Shown here: piece after piece, positions 60,860-64,000 of the stretch
How the letters are laid out: each line of letters begins with the position of its first letter
How positions within the stretch are numbered: the stretch's first letter is position 1
Assembly: GCA_949361645.1 (NCBI GenBank)
Contig: OX442416.1
Span: 1,794,983 to 1,858,982 of the forward strand
Length of the DNA stretch: 64,000 bases
Origin: Spongilla lacustris
Lineage: Eukaryota > Porifera > Demospongiae > Spongillida > Spongillidae
Direction: 5' to 3'
Notes under the pieces: model-generated
Seen by the model: the letters and a program-made list of their open reading frames with translations, nothing else
The model's database searches: none
Told to the model about the DNA's origin: nothing
Position numbers and translations under genes: made by a program

Positions 60860-61405
60860 ACAGATTCATCTCAGGAGTGGATGAACATGCAGATTCTGAT
60901 TGTGAGGTATTAAAGTAATGCAACGATTATAGAATACTATTAATAACTTTGCTCATAGTCTTTTGCAGAGTTCGTCTGATGTTCCAACTGAATCTGAGAG
61001 GTATTGTTTGTATATGTGTTTACTTCTGAGATTGAAAGATAAATGTCTTCACCAGTGGTGCATTCAATCAAGCATGTTGTGCATCCAGTATGTCAAAGTT
61101 CTATGAAGCTGGTGGTGTTAGCCATGAAAATGAATTTGATAAATGCTTGATGATATTCTCTACTTTTTACAGTGTAAACATGTAAAAAGGGCTGTCTGAT
61201 CGTGGCTGTCCAAGGTACAAATGTGGGGAATTTGGGACGTTGTATAACACATTGTTCTTCTCGTTTTAGTGCAGAGCATGGAGAGTTGGTATCAAAGGAT
61301 CTGAGGTACATTTGCATCAGTCTGTACTTGCAGTATTTGGGATTAACTATGTTTTTTTGTACAGTTCAAAGAAACTGGGCTGAAGCAGAAAGGTAAGCAG
61401 AAAGG
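60860..61405 (+). other. Possible chain of very small exons
   Basis: Several short stretches between AG and GT signals encode polar, acidic peptides: DSDCE before GTATTA (about 60910), SSSDVPTESER before GTATTG (61001), SAEHGELVSKDLR before GTACAT (61307), and a stretch ending AGAAAG|GTAAGC. The pattern is suggestive, but the peptides match no family I know and the phases are not proven. Confidence 0.2.
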
Positions 61406-61489
61406 TAAGCATATCTTGTTTCATTCCCAAATAGCGCATGATGTGTATTATACATTGTCATTGCATTAAAGTTAAATGCGTTTTTCCTT

Positions 61490-62260
61490 TCATTTGTAGA
61501 TGGAAGGGTTTAATCATCACCAGTTTTTCTTGCAAGCGGTGTGGCATAACAAATGTCAAAAAAACTTCTGTCTGACCTTAGTGCAGCGAAACAAAGTGAT
61601 TGACATTTGCTTGCTTACCTTGAATAGGCCACGACAATGAAACTGTGATGCACCTACTGATCTTGATGGGGAAAATGAGTTCTTCAAACCTTTTTGGTAT
61701 GTTATACTACTGTGTTTTAAATATATTGATGAATAATTTTCTACAGGGTGAATATGTAATTTAGGATGATTCTGTTATTGGTACCAGCTGCAACTCTCCC
61801 TACACATATGTTGCTGCCTTCGGTACATTACTAGCAGACCTGACAAATCCTGTGGTTGTGGTGGAGAAAACCAAGTTATGTATGCCTGCCATCTATGGAA
61901 ATGGCAGTTGTGTGTTCTACTACATATACAACATCCAGTATCCGCCATCACTACCTAACAGCATACAGGTTATCATGTTCTTTGTTTTTCTGTTCCTTTG
62001 GACTCCCTTTTTAAAGTATGCTTGTTTGTGTATGATGACTCTTGTTGACATGTTTTTATTTACTCTTATTGGTGATTATTTGTTATGTGTATTTGGTTTT
62101 TGTTATTATTCAATTACTACTACTTCATGATATATTCATTGGTATATATGCGGTGGGCTGCATATCAACCACACAATGTAAACTGTGAGCACCAAATCTT
62201 GGTGTCCGCTGTGCACAACACCAATTTGGTGCTCCAAGAGCACAGAAATTTTTTACAGTG
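61490..62260. other. No supported gene
   Basis: Short frames only, including a Cys-pair fragment SCKRCGIT near 61530 and a hydrophobic frame at 61852-62130. Neither connects to a recognisable protein. Confidence 0.35.
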
Positions 62261-62490
62261 CATGCACACACTAGAAAGAACGATGGAAGCTCGAGTGCTA
62301 TACAATTGCCTCTCTGCACTAAATCAAAGCGGCAAGGAATGAGTGCGACTCTCCAGTTGCAGCACAAAGGCGGTATATGTGCTGAAAACAAAAATATTAG
62401 TCTTAAAGTATAAACATCCATCACTGCATCCAACCCTTACCTGATCTGAGGCAATTAACAGACTAGAGGTTGGTACAATGCAGTCCTTCC
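62260..62490. repeat. Third, partial copy of the B/D upstream block
   Basis: It matches 33730-33960 and 59440-59650 ('gttgcagcacaaaggcggt' in two of them, then 'aaaaatattagtcttaaagt'). The upstream half is missing, and the copy stands alone with no minus-strand SRCR exon visible next to it. Confidence 0.55.
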
Positions 62491-62529
62491 GAAAGGAACG
62501 TGATCATTGTTCTTAATTGCGCCGGCCCT

Positions 62530-62655
62530 GTCACGTGAAAATGGTCCGGGCAAAAAGTGGTCCGGGCGGACCACTTTTCGCTGCCAAAATTGGTCCGACC
62601 CCGGACCACTTTTTGTTGCCAAATTTGGTCCGGGTTGCCAAAAGTGGTCCGGATT
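62530..62655. repeat. Clustered 'tggtccgg' direct and inverted motifs
   Basis: The words 'aaaagtggtccggg' and 'cggaccacttttt' recur in both orientations at least six times in about 125 bases. They probably form hairpins and mark the end of a short element. Confidence 0.5.
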
Positions 62656-63429
62656 TTATTAACTTGCATGAAACCAGTCCTTGCCATGTTAAGTTCGTAT
62701 ATATGGTGTGTTGCTAAATATGATCCGAGGTAATAAGTCTGCGCATGCAGTAAAGATAAGCGTACGGTACGTGTACATGTACATGTATGACATGATTTAC
62801 ATTGCACGCTTTATATACATGCATGTACTTCATTCTTATTTTATACATGTATATGACCCTCTTTGTCCTACAAATGTGGCTAATTAATCATGTCCTGCAC
62901 AAATTTAATCAGCATTAGTTACATGTAGCTCTTTCAGGATGGTCTTTCGTCATATAATTATAAATTGTGATAAACTAATCAGTTTAACGATTGTAATTAA
63001 AAGTACACATGCATGAAAGCGTGTCAAGTTACGTTAAAAATAAATAGTTTCAACATATCATGAACTTGTTGAGGGTTGAAGGCGTGTTTTGGAGGATTGT
63101 TAATCAAATAGACCCTGATTTCATGATGGCATAGTATTCCTATGATCCATGCATGCACGCGCACAGCAAGTGCAACGAAAAATGAAAACAGTAGGCCCGG
63201 AGCTTTTATAAATCCTTGCCGTTGCTAAAGGAGTGACTTCCGTAATTAGTGTTCTTGAGCCCAAAGGAACTTGTTCTTTAAACCAAAAGGTTTGTAGCCT
63301 ATATAGCATGATTCTACTATTTCAACATCTTGTTTTGTACACTGCATATGGCATACATGCAGGATAAGAACCAATTATAATTAAGCACCTGCACAATTTG
63401 CAATGAACTATACATTCATCTGCTTTAAA

Positions 63430-64000
63430 CAGTACGTACATGTATACTAATGGCATTCACGCTATGTGTACACGGCCAAATAGCAGCAATGCTAGTATCC
63501 GCTATTCTACTTAAATAAAATAATGGTGCTTGTGTTTCAATGTTTGATTAAGAAAGAGACCCGCACATTTTTTGACCACATCCTCAATAATATATATACA
63601 TGTGTGTACACACACTCCCCCTTAGAGTTGCTTGTCGAATATCAGATACCAATAATTATTCATGCTCTTAATTGATTTTGTATCGCGCACGTGAGATTAT
63701 TATTGCCGTTCGGAACTCGTGTGCAAGTGCGTTTTTCCGCATTAGCTAGCTATAGGATCTCGTTTGGATCTGGACGGATCGCGCGTGCTATAGGTGGAAA
63801 GGCTGAATATTCTACATAGCTATATAGTTATTTATATTTCATCCGCTATGGATATACTGTTGAAAAAACTATGTGCACCAACGATTTAGCGCAATGTATG
63901 GGACTACGGGGAACGCATGAATGGCGCAAATCGAGTGGGAAAATGTGCACGTAGTTTTTTCAACATTATAGACACAACGGATGATGTATAAATTGCAAGT
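63430..64000 (+). promoter_or_regulatory. Upstream cassette (copy 6), cut by the window edge
   Basis: It matches 4780-5270 and 7640-8000 in order, through 'gaaagagacccgcacatttt', 'cgcgcacgtgagattattat' and 'taaattgcaagt'. In the other copies a signal exon follows about 270-290 bases later, so one is expected just outside the window. Confidence 0.6.

Overview
The window reads as genomic DNA of an early-branching animal, most likely a demosponge. This is inferred from three things: many-exon genes with clean GT/AG introns of 55 to several thousand bases, receptors that combine many SRCR domains with immunoglobulin-like domains, and AT-rich non-coding DNA packed with MITEs, hAT-type and other DNA transposons, homopolymer C/G runs and palindromic words such as TGCATGCA and TACATGTA. 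No species-specific marker is visible, so the assignment is an inference.

The backbone is a family of four paralogous type I membrane receptors, called SRCR-A to SRCR-D here. Each is built as (signal peptide) - seven SRCR domains - two Ig-like domains - a third Tyr-rich ectodomain - transmembrane helix - Tyr-containing cytoplasmic tail. Nearly every SRCR domain is split over two exons, and almost all introns are phase 1. A (+, 17674-27193) converges on B (-, about 27790-32681), and C (+, 38774-48693) converges on D (-, 50365-58836). A resembles C and B resembles D, and their flanks match too. The simplest history is one convergent pair that was duplicated as a block of about 25-29 kb. A further copy of the upstream cassette enters at the right edge (about 63430-64000), so another unit probably follows.

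A and C are open through every exon, about 1306 and 1307 aa with the 21-codon signal exon. B is a pseudogene: it has lost SRCR5, 6 and half of 7, has a MITE inside an exon, stop codons and indels, a lost splice donor, and no TM or tail. D keeps all domains but carries a nonsense codon and two frameshifts. Its tail nevertheless holds an in-frame array of 15 octapeptides, 13 of them with a tyrosine.

Layout: 1-2690 has no supported gene. 2690-12060 holds repeated copies of the promoter/signal-exon cassette, interrupted by a 3.0 kb TTAA-flanked transposon (8568-11575). 12060-17240 holds repeats and a 3.1 kb hAT-like element (13564-16644). 17240-27700 is gene A and its 3' flank, and 27790-33940 is pseudogene B and its upstream block. 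34110-49240 is gene C, whose introns carry a hAT/ZMYM relic, a 320-bp MITE, a 1.9 kb TA-flanked transposon with an Ulp1-like relic, and a long palindrome. 50365-59660 is gene D and its upstream block. 59660-63430 holds repeats and possible small exons, and 63430-64000 is the next cassette.

Possible function (inference): cell-surface recognition or adhesion receptors, with diversification concentrated in the cytoplasmic tails and in the Tyr-rich ectodomain.
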